From: Cyanoderma ruficeps
Lineage: Eukaryota; Chordata; Aves; Passeriformes; Timaliidae
Reading direction: 5' to 3'
Assembly: GCA_008694505.1 (NCBI GenBank)
Contig: VZDJ01000049.1
Location: 2,696,748-2,760,747 of the forward strand
Length of the DNA: 64,000 nt
Shown here: positions 45,101-57,476 of the stretch, one piece after another
Layout of the letters: each line of letters begins with the position of its first letter
Position numbering within the stretch: position 1 is the stretch's first letter
Translations under genes and position numbers: made by a program
The notes under the pieces: generated by a model
Told to the model about the DNA's origin: nothing
Seen by the model: only the letters and a program-made list of their open reading frames with translations
The model's database searches: none

Positions 45101-45513
45101 ATGAGTCAGCAAAAACCGGAGACCCAGAAGATGCAGAAATAATATCAGGGATATTAAAAAACCTGGAAGTAGAGATGATTTTCCTGTGCTAAAGTAAGGA
45201 AAGAAAGTTTGCCTAATATCCCCCAAATTACTCTTCTCCAAATATTTGTTGGTTGATTTGCTTTTCCCTTCCAAAGCCTCAACAGCCTGATTTTATTTTC
45301 CTGGCTGTGCGGAGAACCAGGAACAGCAGCAATCTGGATTGCAACATGAAATCCTATGGCTGGCTGGAAAACCTATACCTGGTGTTGAAGGGACGCAAGC
45401 ATCAATTTTTATTAGAGCTTTATTTGCTACTTTTTAAGCAATGAAAAAAGTCTGCTACAAAGTGAAAACACATGTCCCATAAAAATTATTGATGTGCACA
45501 GATAATGCTGGAT
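42166..45513. other. Non-coding, no recognised element
   Basis: About 3.3 kb of mixed sequence. There is a G run of nine near 42771-42779 and a degenerate three-copy 22-24-bp repeat around 'tcccag...attgattt' at 44535-44602. No gene, RNA gene or interspersed repeat supported. Confidence 0.45.
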
Positions 45514-45536
45514 ATCCCCTCGGGTACCCAGGGGAT
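45514..45536. other. 23-base near-perfect palindrome
   Basis: ATCCCCT and AGGGGAT arms flank the palindrome GGGTACCC, with one extra C (45521) on the left. It could form a cruciform or be a dimeric binding site. The flanks are AT-rich. Confidence 0.85.
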
Positions 45537-45730
45537 GGAAAGAGTCAGAAAGTCATTAGTAGGGAAGGACAAAATAATTATAAAACATGTTGCTTTAGAC
45601 AAATTGTAGCTGAGGCTTTTCAGTTCAATTTTGCCGGCCCGAATTTCAATTTATCCTTCTGCGACTCACTAATGACGGGCTGCAGGTTTAAAGGAGGGAA
45701 ATTGGAATAGTAAAATCATGTGTGTGTATT

Positions 45731-45754
45731 TATATATATATATANATATATATA
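45731..45754. repeat. (TA)n microsatellite with N
   Basis: About 12 dinucleotide units, with an ambiguous base at 45745. Confidence 0.92.
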
Positions 45755-48133
45755 ATTGTCCATTTGTGTGAAGAGAAAACTGCAATATGTGAAATTCAGT
45801 AAATATTTAAAGCTCTTTCGAGTAGTGAGAACAGAGAACTGATGCAAGTGCGAATTAATTGTATTTCCACATCTTTGTCTTTGTTTTCTTTTCCCTCTGC
45901 GGCATTAAAAACGGGAAAACAACATTTGAAATGTTGTGGTTGTAAAATTAGAGAGCAGCAGACTTTTCTTCTGATTAAGGGTGACCATGTTTTAGTACAA
46001 AGCCTTATAAAAAAATACAGAAAAGCAGTTTCTGGTCGTTTCTGCACCTCACCACAGAGAAGATCAGCAATGCCAAGGACCTGGTGTGGTTTTGATTGAC
46101 TTTTCCTGCTCATTCTCCTTGTAAAAGTTCATTTTGAGGTTTGACTGATCCTCCTCTTGCCTCTGTTTTGGTCCTCCCTCGGTGCTGGGGTGGTTTGGGA
46201 AGCCTTTTCTGGGGATCCGTTGTTGATGGAGTGGTGGGACCTTGCTGGGCTGGACGGGAGATGAGGGATTGGTTTTATCCAGAACTGGGGCAGAGGCACA
46301 AACTCTCATCCCAGAGCATCCCAAAATCCCAGGGAAAGCAGGGGTGCAGCAGCCGCCGGTGCCAAAGGGACAAAGATAACCCAAACATTTCAATATCAGC
46401 TCAAAGTTCAGTGCAAAATGCTTTAAAAAAAGTTTTCTTCCCCCTCCTTCCCACAAACTCTCTTGGCAATCCCCAGGAGCAGCAGAAATGAAGGGAGAAA
46501 TGGAAGGAAAGAAAAGGTTTTGGATGAAAAAACCCAAAACTTTCAAGGAGCAGAAGCAAATTTATAGAAGATTTCCACTTCCTTTTAGGTTAAACCCCCT
46601 TTTAAACCAAGGCTAGCCTGTCAGTACCGGTTCCAAATTCAAATCATTCCAGGCTTGCCTAATTTAAAAAAAAAAAAACAGTCTCCAGGGCTGGTGTCAA
46701 GGGACCATTCACAAGTCTAAGGAGCGAGCCTATCCCTCCATCAGAAAACAAAGAGAAATCCTGAATATGCATGAGGACAGCCAGGAGCTTTCCCAAGGTC
46801 CCACTCCTCTCCTTGGGAATCCAGAAAGTCTCGTTTGAAATCCCGCTGGAGCGTTCCTGAGACACAGGCAGCCATTGTCCCCAACCCACGGCATGGATCA
46901 CCTCGACATTTCCCCTTCCTCTTTCCAAAGAGGGCATTTGCTTTTTTTTAAAATTATTTTTTAATGTCAATAAATAGTCCTGCTTGAGATTAGATTGTCG
47001 GGGACAGAATGGGGAAAAACGGGAAAAAAGCTGGAGGCTCCCGAGGTGTTCCCAGAGTGGGCACTGGGTGCAGGTCACCCTGTTTTGGGTTTGGTTTTGT
47101 CCCAAATTCTTCAAGCTCGGCCTCATGGACAGCGATGGTCCCACAGGCCGGGATATTCAAACACCTCTGCATTATTAAGCCTGATCTCCTCCCACCCCAA
47201 ATATTGAATTAGGTCTGGGATATTCTTCTTCCACTTTTTTTTTCATCTCGCGTTTGTGCTGCTCCAGCCTCGGCTGTGTCACTGCTTTCTTTGTCCCCAC
47301 GCCCTGCAGAAGTGTTGGGTGTCTCAGGATGTTTGTGCTCAGATTTTTGGGCTGCTTTACCTGGGACGTTAATTCATCACCAACAAGCCAACTTCTGGCC
47401 ATGAGTGTTTGGGTGTCTTTTGGACACATCCTCCCACTAACAATGTTTTTCCCTTGGTGTGTTTTGGCTGTGTGTCCACGGGAATAAATATTTTGTTTTT
47501 TGGGTTTTTTTCCCTGTTTATTTTTGTTTTATTTGGTGGTAAATCCCATTCCCCAGCATGGCAGATTGGTGACCCTGAAGAGATTTTCCTTAAGGTGTTG
47601 GACGTCCAGGCAGTTTCAGTGTAATCCTGCTCCTGCCTTGTTCAACACCACCCTTTTCATTCCCAACCAGAAGGAGGATAAAAATGAAATGAAAACGTGT
47701 TTGAACTTTTCAGAAATGGCAGATCAGCTCAAAATTCGACTTTTAAAAGGAAAAAAAAAGAAAAAGGGAGAGGAAAGAGAATGTTTTCTGATCACCAGAA
47801 TTTAACTTGTGTATTCAGCAACTGGATTGTCAGGGATATCCAACCTGGAGCAATCTTCTTTCACCTCCTTTATTTTTTTCTTTCTAATGATGCATGAAGA
47901 GAAACAGACCCCTTGAATTATGACAGCTTTGTGATGGGACGAGCTTTTCATGCTACTGTATTTTAATATCTTTCCCGACCATGACATCTTCTCCTCATTA
48001 AAGGCAGGTCAGGGAGTGAATCTAATAACACTCTCGCGGAAACCTAAGGAGCTGAAAGCTGCCCTTGGCTTTTCAGGAAACAGAGGCCTTTCAGAAATAC
48101 CAGAGAAATGAGATTCTATTTTTCCAAGGCATC
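45755..48133. other. Non-coding, no recognised element
   Basis: A 12-base A run lies at about 46667-46678. Long antisense frames (46064-46546 and 46659-47144, -) have no recognised domains. No repeats identified. Confidence 0.45.
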
Positions 48134-48150
48134 CTTTTTTTTTTTTTTTN
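48134..48150. repeat. T homopolymer ending in N
   Basis: Sixteen T then N at 48150, followed by more T-rich sequence. Confidence 0.9.
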
Positions 48151-48179
48151 TTTGTTGTTTTTTAAGCAAGCCAAAATAT

Positions 48180-48510
48180 CCATAATCATATTATGGGCAA
48201 TCAGGGCGCTGTTCAGCTCCTATATCAAACAGGCATGTCATTAGCACAGCAGGCTAATTGCTGGGGCTTTCCTTGACCTGGCACTCCAGCCTTAAGGCTC
48301 TGGGTGGCCAAACGATTTTCATCGTTCTGCCTGAGCTCCGGGAGAAAGCCGGGGAAGGAGAGGGCCGTGATTGCTGTAGGTAATTTTCCTTTCAGAGCAG
48401 ATTGCCCGGTTTGACGTTTTAAGTACAGTATCTTGTAACTGCCAGGCAGGGGAACCTTTCAAAGGCGCCGCCGGGGCTCGGATACCCTTCTGTGGCCGGG
48501 GGAGGCTCCT
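48180..48510. promoter_or_regulatory. Candidate conserved non-coding block
   Basis: 'ataatcatattatgggcaat', 'tcattagcac' and 'caggctaattgctgg' give spaced homeodomain-type cores, followed by a CpG-rich end (48462-48505). No ORF or transposon. Weak compositional call only. Confidence 0.28.
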
Positions 48511-48811
48511 CCTCGTGAGAACACAGCAGCACATCATGAGAATCCAGTTGCCACCGAGGTGAGGTCGTGTCGTGGAGAAATCCGAGCTCCCCAACCTCTG
48601 ATCTTTCCCCCCCACTTCCAATTCTGCACGCAGTTCACAGCCAAGGAGGGAGGAACGCCCGGATTCCTCTTGGAATCCCCGTCAAGAGCAGGACAAGCTT
48701 TTTTATTTTTGGTCTCCTAGGCTTTTTGAAAATACGCTCTGTGCTGTTCTGCAGGTTTCTAAGTGGCTGCCACCAGAAAAAAATTCCAACTCCACTTCCA
48801 GCTCCTCGGCC
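48511..48811. other. Non-coding spacer
   Basis: About 300 bases with nothing recognised. Confidence 0.5.

Positions 48812-48850
<39 letters not shown>
48812..48850. repeat. (ATG)13 microsatellite
   Basis: Thirteen uninterrupted trinucleotide units; likely polymorphic. Confidence 0.96.
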
Positions 48851-50342
48851 TGGTGTTATAAAATATCTGCCCTGCTTAAACCAGAAATTAATTTAGCTCC
48901 TGACTGGATCAGCAGCCGACCAAGGCAGATGTTGGCACTCTAAGGAAAGGTTTGGGATGACATCATGTGAAACGGCTGCATCCTGAAATCCCAGGGAGCA
49001 GAAATCAGCAATAAATTTGAATTAATCAGGGTTGTTTTTCACCAGAACTTCAGCATGAAACCCCAAATCCACCAAAAGTCAATGGAGGAGGTTGTGATCA
49101 GTGCGACTGATCTTTCCATCTCTTGGTGGAAATTTATTTAAACTGATACTGGATCCAGAATTTGTATTTTCCCTGTGTGGAAGAGAGGGGGAAAATTTGA
49201 GGGGTTTTTTTCTTAAAAAAAGGGAAAGGAAAGGGAATGAGCTTAGCTGGAGGCTGGATGGGAGCCTGGAATGTGCGTGCACACCTGGAGCAGCTGCAGG
49301 GGAGAACATCCACGGTGCAGGTGGAAGCCACGAGCCTCAGAATTCCCAGTTCAGAGCTGCACAGAGAATCCCAGGCTGCCACCCACCCTGTCCTACCCCT
49401 CCAGTGGAAATTCCCGTTTCAGGTTTTAGCTCAGCCAGCTCAGATGAGCCGTGGCACCATCAGATGTTTGGTCTCTCACCCCACGAGGGGCTCGGCCTGC
49501 GCGGAGCGAGGACGGTTTATCCTCGGGCCTAACGGGATAATCTCAGAGCTCAGGCAATAAAGTCTGGCAGCTCTGGATCCTGAGGTACCAGAGGTCTCCA
49601 GCTCTCAACTGGAGCTCTTTTCCTTCGGAGGGATGTAAACCCAAGCACGTGTCCTCTGTGCCTTGGCAAGGGAACGCTCCCTCTTCTCCAGGCGACTTGG
49701 GAGTCTGCTGCTCTTGCCACTAACTCAGACAGTCGTTTCTCTGTGGGGAAGAATGGATTTAATTATATCACAGTTCCCAGTTTTATTAATGCTCGAACAA
49801 TATGAGCATTAAAGTGAAATTATATGCCAAGTACTGCAGAGGCCACCGAAACGTTTCCTGTTATTGTGTTGTAATGGAGATTGCAGGAACACGGAGCCTG
49901 TTCCAAGGGGCTGCAGCAGAAAATGGCTCTGAGCCTCTCCAAGATCCACAGAGCTCTCAGGACTACCCTGACAATAGAGTTTCTAGGAATTAACAGCTGA
50001 GGTGGCAAAGAGTTCCCCTAGGAGGGCTGGGCATGGCTCAGGCACTTCCTTGCTTCCCGACGGGATGCAGATCTCCTGTGGCAGGGCTGGATCACAACTT
50101 TCCCAAGCCACACGGAAACACCGGGCTCAGGAGATGAAATTAGGGACAGCTACAAGGTGTAGAAAAGCCGCTGCTGTTGACACAGCTTGTCTGGGGGGCA
50201 GATTTCCTGTAGGAATCAGAATTTGGGCACATTTTCCCAAAGGCACCGTGCTCCTGACACATTTCCCAGGAGAAGGATGGAATCCAGCAGTGAAGAGGAA
50301 ACCTGTCGTCCCTATGACATTCCTGTGGGTTTTCATACCGGC
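48851..50342. other. Non-coding, no recognised element
   Basis: Overlapping frames at 49101-49560 (+) have no recognised domain. No repeats identified. Confidence 0.5.
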
Positions 50343-50720
50343 TCACAGAATCACTGAATAATTAAAGCTGGAAAAAGACCTCCAAAACCCTCAAGAAAAG
50401 CACAGGAAAAGATCTCCAGTAGTGACAAGTCCAACCTTTGAGAAAATACCACCATGCCCAGTAAATTATATCAAGAAGTGCCACACCTTCTTTTTGTTTG
50501 AACACTTCCAGGGATGGTGACTCCACTTAATTAATCTATTTCCTTGGAGAGCCTATTCCAGTGCTTAAACATTAAACAAAGACATTTTTCCCAATATCCA
50601 ACTTGATCTTCCCCTGGTGCATCTTGAGGCCTTTTCCCTTTGTCCCATCCCAGGTTTCCTGGGAGAAGAGGCTGCCCCCCCACCTTGCCATAATTTATTT
50701 TATTCCATCTAAAAGGAGCA
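50343..50720 (-). mobile_element. CR1 LINE fragment, older subfamily
   Basis: The reverse complement of a CR1 3' region. On the + strand are 'tcacagaatcactgaataat', 'gaaaaagacctcc', 'gtccaacc', 'acacttccagggatggtgac', 'gagcctattccagtgcttaa', 'ccttttccctttgtcccatc' and 'tgggagaagaggctg'. The 'aaaagacctc' type of 3' end differs from the fragments at 11360 and 51438, so it is another subfamily. Well diverged, hence old. Confidence 0.93.
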
Positions 50721-51437
50721 CATTAAACTGTAGCTGGTTAAATTCTCCTGGCTGTGTTCCTGCCCTCCTGGAGGATGGTGTCCTCCCAGCCTAGGCGTGG
50801 AATCCCTCTGGAATCCTCACCACCAGAGCATCCCAAAGTCGGGGTTGTGCTAATGAGAGATGCAGCTGAACTTCCCTGGTTCCAATGGCAAAACTCCACG
50901 AGGATGGGATTTCCTGGCCTGGGCTTTAACCAGATTCACACTCTAAACCTCTAACAGAGAAATGCACCTCTTCTATATTTTATCCCCACTCTTCTACTGT
51001 TTTTTAATGTTAATTTCATCTCTGCCTCCTATCCGACTTCTTTTTTTTTCCTCTCCATCCACTTTTGCTGCAGTAAAAATGAATAATTCCACCATTTCAG
51101 CTCAATATATTGCTCTGGAGTGAGTTCAGGGAGACCTGCATGAGGATTGTTTCCTGCCACGGCCAGCAAGTGGTTTCTCTGTGCAAGTTCTCGTGATCCT
51201 TGTCCAAGGGATTTAAAACCAGTTAGGATAAATTACAGCCCTTAGAATATAGCACTGGAGCACAAGTGAAAATTACAGTGTTCTCATCTATTTACATGGA
51301 GACTCTTGATAAATAATGAGTCAGTGGTTGCTCTGGACCAGGAGTTGCCTGGATAACCCACAGACCTTTTGTTTTCTTTTTAGGATTTGTTGTCACTACC
51401 TTAGCTGAGAGTGGCTGGTGATGGTTTAAACAATAAT
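50721..51437. other. Non-coding spacer between two CR1 copies
   Basis: AT-rich, with a T run near 51041-51049. Nothing recognised. Confidence 0.5.
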
Positions 51438-51715
51438 TTCATAGAATCCCAGAAAGGTTTGGGTTGGAAGGACCTTAAACCTCATCTCATTCCACCCCTG
51501 CCATGGGCAGGGACACCTTCCACTATCCCAGGGTGCTCCAAGCCCTGTCCAACCTGGCCTTGGACACTTCCAGGGATCCAGGGGCAGCCACAGCTTCTCT
51601 GGGCACCTGTGCCAAGGCCTTCCCACCCTCATTAAAAGCGATATTCAGAATAATTCCTTCTGAATATTTCATTTTAATCTACCTTCCTTCAGCTTTGCAG
51701 CTTGTATGTTTTGCA
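51438..51715 (-). mobile_element. CR1 LINE 3'-end fragment (best preserved)
   Basis: The cleanest CR1 3' end in the window. 'tcatagaatcccagaaaggt' begins the reversed terminal repeats. It is followed by 'ttgggttggaaggaccttaa', 'ctgccatgggcagggacacc', 'ttccac', 'agggtgctccaagccctgtc', 'caacctggccttggacactt' and 'ggcagccacagcttctctgg'. Weaker matches continue to about 51715 ('attccttctgaatatttcat'). Confidence 0.97.
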
Positions 51716-52624
51716 GGTTATGTGGTTCTTGTAACATGCTCTGCTTATAAGATGCTTTGGAATAGCTGGGGGAAAAAACAGACACCTGAGGCATGCCAGG
51801 GTGTTTGGACACATTCAGAACATCAGGAATCTACATTTCATCAACCCCAGAGGTGGCAGATTTTTCATGCAATTGAGAAACTTGTGTATTCAGTAACTGG
51901 ATGGTTACGTTTGTTTTCTTGTCAGAAAAGTCATCACACAGAAGAAGTGCATCTCTCTTTTTTTGCCATTTCCCTTGTGATACCGAAGCACCACAGAAAT
52001 CCTGTCTGTGGACATGGAGTGAAGAATTAAGAACTCAAGCTCTGAAAATGTGGGAATTTATCCTGATGCTGGACTTCTGCAAGCTGTGAATAGTACAGGA
52101 ATTAACTCAGCAAAACTACATGTTTTTTGTACGAATTAGGCCACATGTTTATCTCTTTAGCTGGCTATAAACCACAAACAAATCACTGATTTCTCAAAAG
52201 CCCCTTTCCTTCCAACTGGACACTCACAGGGATTTTGCAGTCGGTTCTGCACATCAGGACAGGAAGAATTGGGAGGAAAACCAACCGTGGACAAAACTGG
52301 CGGAGAACCGGGAGGGAGCCGTGCGCATGGGCAGAAGAAATGCCAGGAAAGGAGAAGGAGAAGAATTGTGAAAGGGAGACAGGCTGCACACAGTAGTCCC
52401 AGTGTTTGCACTGCTTAAACCCCTTTTATCTCACATTCATAAACACAGGCTCTCTATATGATATAAACCACATTTAGCTGTCATTGAAAGGCTGTGATTT
52501 ATGGAACAGGGCTGTCCCTAAGAGGGTAACAGCCCTTGGTGCTTATTTTGGCAGGTGCACTAATTCAAACTGCTGAGCAGCTCAAAGAACAGCTCATGCT
52601 AATGACAAAAGGTTAATGATTTTC
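51716..52624. other. Non-coding, no recognised element
   Basis: No supported exon, RNA gene or repeat. The frame 51503-52030 begins inside the CR1 copy and is not a gene. Confidence 0.5.
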
Positions 52625-52701
52625 ATTTCTTTTCCTTTCTTTCTTTTCTCTCCCTTTTTTTTTTTTTTTTTTTTTTNNNNNNTTTTTTTTTTTTTTTTTT
52701 T
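52625..52701. repeat. T/C tract with long T run and 6-base N
   Basis: TTTC-type units lead into T at 52655-52676, N at 52677-52682, then T at 52683-52701. Total length uncertain. Confidence 0.92.
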
Positions 52702-53237
52702 GCTATTGGAAATATTTGTTCAGTTTAGGCACCACTTCATATGTGACCCCAGCTCCAGCCAAGCAGATGTCAGCTCACTTTGCGTTTGGCAAAAGCAGCT
52801 TTTGAAGAAAATAATATTTTAGTTTCAAACATGACTAAATAGCCATCAGCATTGCTGGGCTAATAAAGAGACGTCCACAGACCTTTGCCTTTCCTTCACG
52901 TTTGCATTTAACAGGCGAGAAATGATGACCTATTTCCCTAAAAAATCAGAATTGGCACATCCAGTAGGAGAATCAGCATTAATATATTTATTTTGTTGTT
53001 TATCAGTTCTGGGGGACTTTTTGCAATTTCTCCATGTTCCTTTAATGCTTTTGTTACCTGAAGCTCCTTCTGGCTTAACAGATTTGTCTGTAAGATATTA
53101 AATGAACACTCTGCTCCTTGCTAGCTCACTCCAAGCTATCCCATTACCTATTTGATAAGTGTTTGGGGTCGTGTTCAGTTGTACAGACAAACCTTGAACT
53201 TACTTTCAGCATGCATCAAACCCCAGGATACAAAAAA
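52702..53237. other. Non-coding spacer
   Basis: AT-rich; nothing recognised. Confidence 0.5.
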
Positions 53238-53313
53238 CTGGCAGGGACACCTCCCACTCTGCCAGGTTGCTCCAAGCCCCATCCAACCTGGCCTTGGACA
53301 CTTCCAGGGATGG
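53238..53313 (-). mobile_element. CR1 LINE fragment
   Basis: 'tggcagggacacctcccact', 'ccaggttgctccaagcccca' and 'tccaacctggccttggacac' are the reversed CR1 3' region. The terminal repeats are lost. It lies about 90 bases upstream of the LTR at 53406. Confidence 0.93.
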
Positions 53314-53667
53314 GGAAAAAGAGGAGGCCAAGCTTGTGGCCAGAGTGTCAGTCATTTATTAAAGCACATGCCCAGGCAGCTTCCTTGGGGTTTTTCATGG
53401 GGTATTGATGCCTTAAGTTTGAGCTTTCATGTGTTTCAGGTTCTGTGCTGCCCAGGGGTGCAGCTCTGAGCTCACAGTCAGTGTCACTCAGCTCTGCACA
53501 CAGCAGGGACACAAAACAAATCCTTCTCCTGCTGCACACCAAGGACAACTTTCAGGCCCAAAAGCACAAACAAGGGTGGGCTGGAGGGAGGAACAAGAAG
53601 GATGAGACCTCACAACCTGGAGCTGGAATTGGACAATTAAACCCCAAAATGCAAATGGACCAAAACT

Positions 53668-53674
53668 TATAAAA
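53668..53674 (+). promoter_or_regulatory. LTR TATA box
   Basis: TATAAAA in the middle of the solo LTR, correctly placed upstream of its AATAAA. It marks the old retroviral promoter; activity today is unknown. Confidence 0.7.
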
Positions 53675-53782
53675 ATGTGAGACCTGATGACTGGTCAGCC
53701 ATTTTGTGACAATTCTTAGTGCACCTTGGGTGTAGGCCTGGCCAGGCCTTGTCCTGCCCAAGGTGTACCACAAAGGCCTTTC

Positions 53783-53788
53783 AATAAA
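53783..53788 (+). terminator. LTR polyadenylation signal
   Basis: AATAAA within the solo LTR, followed by a T/G-rich stretch about 25 bases on. Confidence 0.7.
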
Positions 53789-53850
53789 TATTTACTTTAT
53801 TCTCTCTCTGTGTCCAGTCTCTGTTCCAGGTCAGCCTTCCCAAGGCATCA

Positions 53851-54390
53851 ATGTCATCATCTTTCACCTTCTGCCTTATCTTGGTGACAACGAACACCAA
53901 ACCCCTCCCTGTCCTGCGCTGGGAGCAAACAGGTGTCAGAGGAAATCCTGGGAGCTCTGCACCAGGCACAGCACTGGGAAAATAATAAACCCCAGAGTTT
54001 TTAAACCTTTTTGAGAACTTCAGAGGACAGATCCTCTGGATTGCAGAGCTTTGCTGTCACCGTGAGCACGAGACTGCTCAGACAAGTCCTGTGCTGAGCA
54101 CAACAAGGCCACTCAGCTCGTGTGCAACAGAACCAAAAGCAGCGGCAAAGTCCAACAATAACAACGAAGCAGCAAAACGCTGGCCAGCAGTGAAAAGTAG
54201 GTCATTGTGAACGCATCCAAAAGCTGTATCTCCACAAGGAACTGGGCAGCAGCCAGAGAGACATTTGTCAAATTAATCACGGACCATCAGGTGCCTGTCC
54301 CCTCCCTGTCCTCTCCTCATTAACCTTTGTCTCCGAGGCAGGTTTGAGGCAAACTCCTTACAAGTGTGATTTTTCCTGGACAGTCCAACT
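53851..54390. other. Non-coding spacer
   Basis: No LTR copy or retroviral frame continues from the solo LTR. Nothing else recognised. Confidence 0.55.
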
Positions 54391-54434
54391 TCATCATCAT
54401 CATTAATATTATTATTATNTTATTATCATTATTT
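54391..54434. repeat. (CAT)n/(TAT)n microsatellite with N
   Basis: Imperfect trinucleotide tract with an ambiguous base at 54419. Confidence 0.9.
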
Positions 54435-55752
54435 TCTGAGGCCCAGCCTTGGTCACAGCGCAGGCCACGTCCCCGTTGCTCAGCCAAGCAATCCCTGATG
54501 CAGGGAGGGGAACTGGTCCCACTGCTGCCTGCTGGCTCTTGCTGCAGCCTGACACGTGCAGAACTGCTCAAGGTCCAGCTGTGGCCCCAGCTGGATCTGC
54601 TGAGCACCAGCAGAGCACCAGGGTGGTTGTTCACAGCACAAACCAAACCTGTCCCAGGCCTGGATTAAAGCTGCAAAACCCCATTAACAATTCCCATGGT
54701 AAGTGGCTGATAGCAGGAGAATTCTCCCCCTGGAAAAATCGGGTTGGATTATCCCTTTTTAATGCTCTGGATCTAAAGTGGTCACGTTAGGAAGAGCAGA
54801 AATGAACAAAAAGCCCCTGAGGTTGAAGGAGTAGCTCCTCAGAAAGGTCGAGGCCATCAGCTATTTGTTAGGAAGGAAAGAAGGAAACCTGGAAAGCATC
54901 AGGGACAGAAAGACAACCAGACATTAAAAAATGGTATTTTTAATGCTGAAGTTATCAGCAGAAGAGGTTGTCAGACATTACAAGCAGAGTTTTAACAGTA
55001 ACACCACAGCAGGGTTTGACAGGTAAAATGTCTGCAAATTTAACATATTTTTTTTTCCCCTGCCATTGGTCAATATTTCCCTGCCACCAAAGTCAAGAGT
55101 TATTTTGGCTTGGCACCAATTTTTTTTTTTTTCTGAAGGACTCCTCTCTGCAAAAGATGAGTAAATGATAAAATATGTGACTAAAGCACCGGATAAAACA
55201 ATAGATTATGGGCATGGGGTAAATATCTGGTAATGCCTGAGAGTGTGGCTGCCCAGGAGAGAAAAAGACAGGCTGAGTATTTCAGTGGAGAGCAAAGAGA
55301 AGGATGGAAACCTGGATGTTGGAAGTGAGGCTTGGTCCAGGAATCAAAACCCATAAAACACATTAGTTCTGGGGTGAAAGTAGTAAAGAGTCTACTCCAG
55401 GTTAGCCAAATATCTGTGGCTTCAATAGAAGCCTTTAGGAAAATATGCAACCACTAAACCATTTTTTACTCAGCCTCCTCCAAACACAAAATATTCCTTT
55501 GGCTGTTTGAGGCTGGTTTTTCCCTCCCAGCCCTCCTGACCTGCCTCACAGGGCTGAGTCAGGAGCAAAATTGGGAGTAATGAAAAATCACCATCTGCTT
55601 TTGTCACCCCCCTGACCCTGGTACCAGTTTGTTCATCACTGCCCACGTTTCTTCCAGCCCGTCCATGTAGATAAGAAAAGCTGTGACATTGAGTTTACTC
55701 TGTATTAATTTTTTTTTTGATCATTTTGTTTAAAAAAGTTATTCTCAGGGAG
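54435..55752. other. Non-coding, no recognised element
   Basis: Short frames only. T runs lie at about 55048-55056 and 55121-55132. Nothing recognised. Confidence 0.5.
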
Positions 55753-55819
55753 CTTTTTTTTTGCCCTGAAAATCCTGGAGCGAAGTTATTTTTTTGCCCC
55801 GAAAATCCCGGAGCGAAGT
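55753..55819. repeat. 33-bp direct duplication
   Basis: 'tttttttgccctgaaaatcc' plus 'tggagcgaag' is repeated 33 bases later as 'ttttttgccccgaaaatccc' plus 'ggagcgaag' (GAGCGAAGT at 55778 and 55811). Three substitutions by eye. Confidence 0.9.
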
Positions 55820-57476
55820 GTTTGTTGTGTCTTTGAAGGAAGACACATCCCTAAGTCACTGTAACTAATAATGGGGATATTGAAGGAGAGCAGAATTTAC
55901 TGGAGCGCTGGGATTACTTTTGTTAAAGCAATAATGCCTCATTTGTTCTTATGACAGAGCTTTACAACAGTTACACAGGCAAGTCTTTAACATCCATCAA
56001 CATTACTGTCTGGATTGTATTATCTAGGAAATCCCAGAGTCACTCGCCTACAGGTTGAATTAGCTGCAAATTCATTTCAGATTAGAATCCCTTTTGTAAA
56101 TGCTGCAGTCACTCAGGCAATACCTCAGAGAAAGCAGGGGGATGTTATTGAATTTTGTGTTAATAATTCTTTCCCAGCCCTTTTATTTTTTTGGGAACCG
56201 CTGCTTCTTGAAAGGCATTAAGGCATTAAGCTGACTTTAAAATAACAACAGCAAATAGTAAAAAAAAAATAAAATTAAAAACATCTCCCTTTATGTCCTT
56301 GCTACGAGAATGAAAAACCTTTCAAACACAGTTTATGGAGTAGCTATCCCTCATTCCAGGTGTTTCAAAAATACGGCAGCAGGGAGGCCCAGAGCAAACC
56401 ATTCAAAAATTCCTTCTCATTTTTTGGCCATGCTTTGCCCAGGAACCTTCTCTGTACCTTACCCACTTGGCACACCTTGGATGGACCTCATCTCAAAATG
56501 CCTGGAGCAACCCAGCTCCTCTTTCCTCTGCCGGGTGGGAAGGTCTCAGGAGGCTGAGAGGGGCTTTTTCCATCCTGACGGGGCTCTTTGTTCCATGAAA
56601 TGTTTTTGGAGAACCTGGGGTTTATCACACATTGAATTAAACCAGAATTAAGAGCATTATTTCAGATTTTCTGATGCAAATGGAGGCCAGGGTTGCTGAC
56701 CAGAGCTGGATTTCACCTGGGTCTCTCTTGGAATTTTTTGCAAGGAATCCTTCAGGCAGGAAAGAGTGTCTCTGACTTGAGAATGTTTGAAGAAAATGAA
56801 GTTTGAACCCCAGGCCACAAATATTCACAACAGAACCCTGATTTGAGGATTACATGGAGCCAATCGTGGGGCAGAGCTGCCACCACACGACTGCTCAAAT
56901 GTCACATACAGCTCTTGGGTTTCCAGTTGTCACTGCCGAATTCCTCCCATGAAATCCTCAGGCCGAGGAATTCTTTTGGCTAATGATGCTGAAAAAACGG
57001 TTTATCTGAAAATTCACTTCTTGCCCACATTACTTCAAATCTTTTTCATTTTGTTATAGGAAGAATGGAGAAGTCCAAATGAAGGAGCAGATCCCCACCC
57101 TTGAGATTCTTCCTAAAGGATTCTTTCCATGCAAAGGAGTTAGAGCCTGGTTTCAATGCCCCATTAAAATCTGTGTTGATGACACTCAGGATATTTTCAT
57201 TTTGATTGTTCAATTTTCTAACCTATATTATTTTTTATGTAAAGTGTGTTGTTGCCCTCAGAGAAAAGAAAAGGGCAAATCTGCTCTGCACTTTTTTTAT
57301 AATTAGTTTAAAGATGATTTTATGCTCTGAATGAAGAAATAGATGCTGTTTATTGTGCCAGAAACTATCAAAGCATCTGTTTAACCTGAGACCCTCAGCC
57401 TGTTCCCTCCAGGACATCATAAATAGCTGTGGGTGAATGTGAGTTTCATTGATATAATTTTTTTTAAGTATTCAGG
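55820..57476. other. Non-coding, no recognised element
   Basis: AT-rich desert sequence. Frames such as 56310-56651 (+) have no recognised domain. Confidence 0.5.

Larger units (their letters stand above)
53406..53850 (+). mobile_element. Solo LTR of an endogenous retrovirus
   Basis: 445 bp bounded by a perfect 9-bp inverted terminal repeat: TGATGCCTT at 53406-53414 and AAGGCATCA at 53842-53850, with the canonical TG...CA ends. Inside are a TATA box (TATAAAA, 53668-53674) and a polyadenylation signal (AATAAA, 53783-53788) 115 bases apart. A T/G-rich downstream stretch follows ('ctctctctgtgtcc'). This is the order U3-R-U5 in + orientation. No second LTR or internal retroviral genes are adjacent, so it is a solo LTR left by recombination. 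I do not see a clear target-site duplication (GGTAT before, ATGTC after). The family name is not certain to me. Confidence 0.88.
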
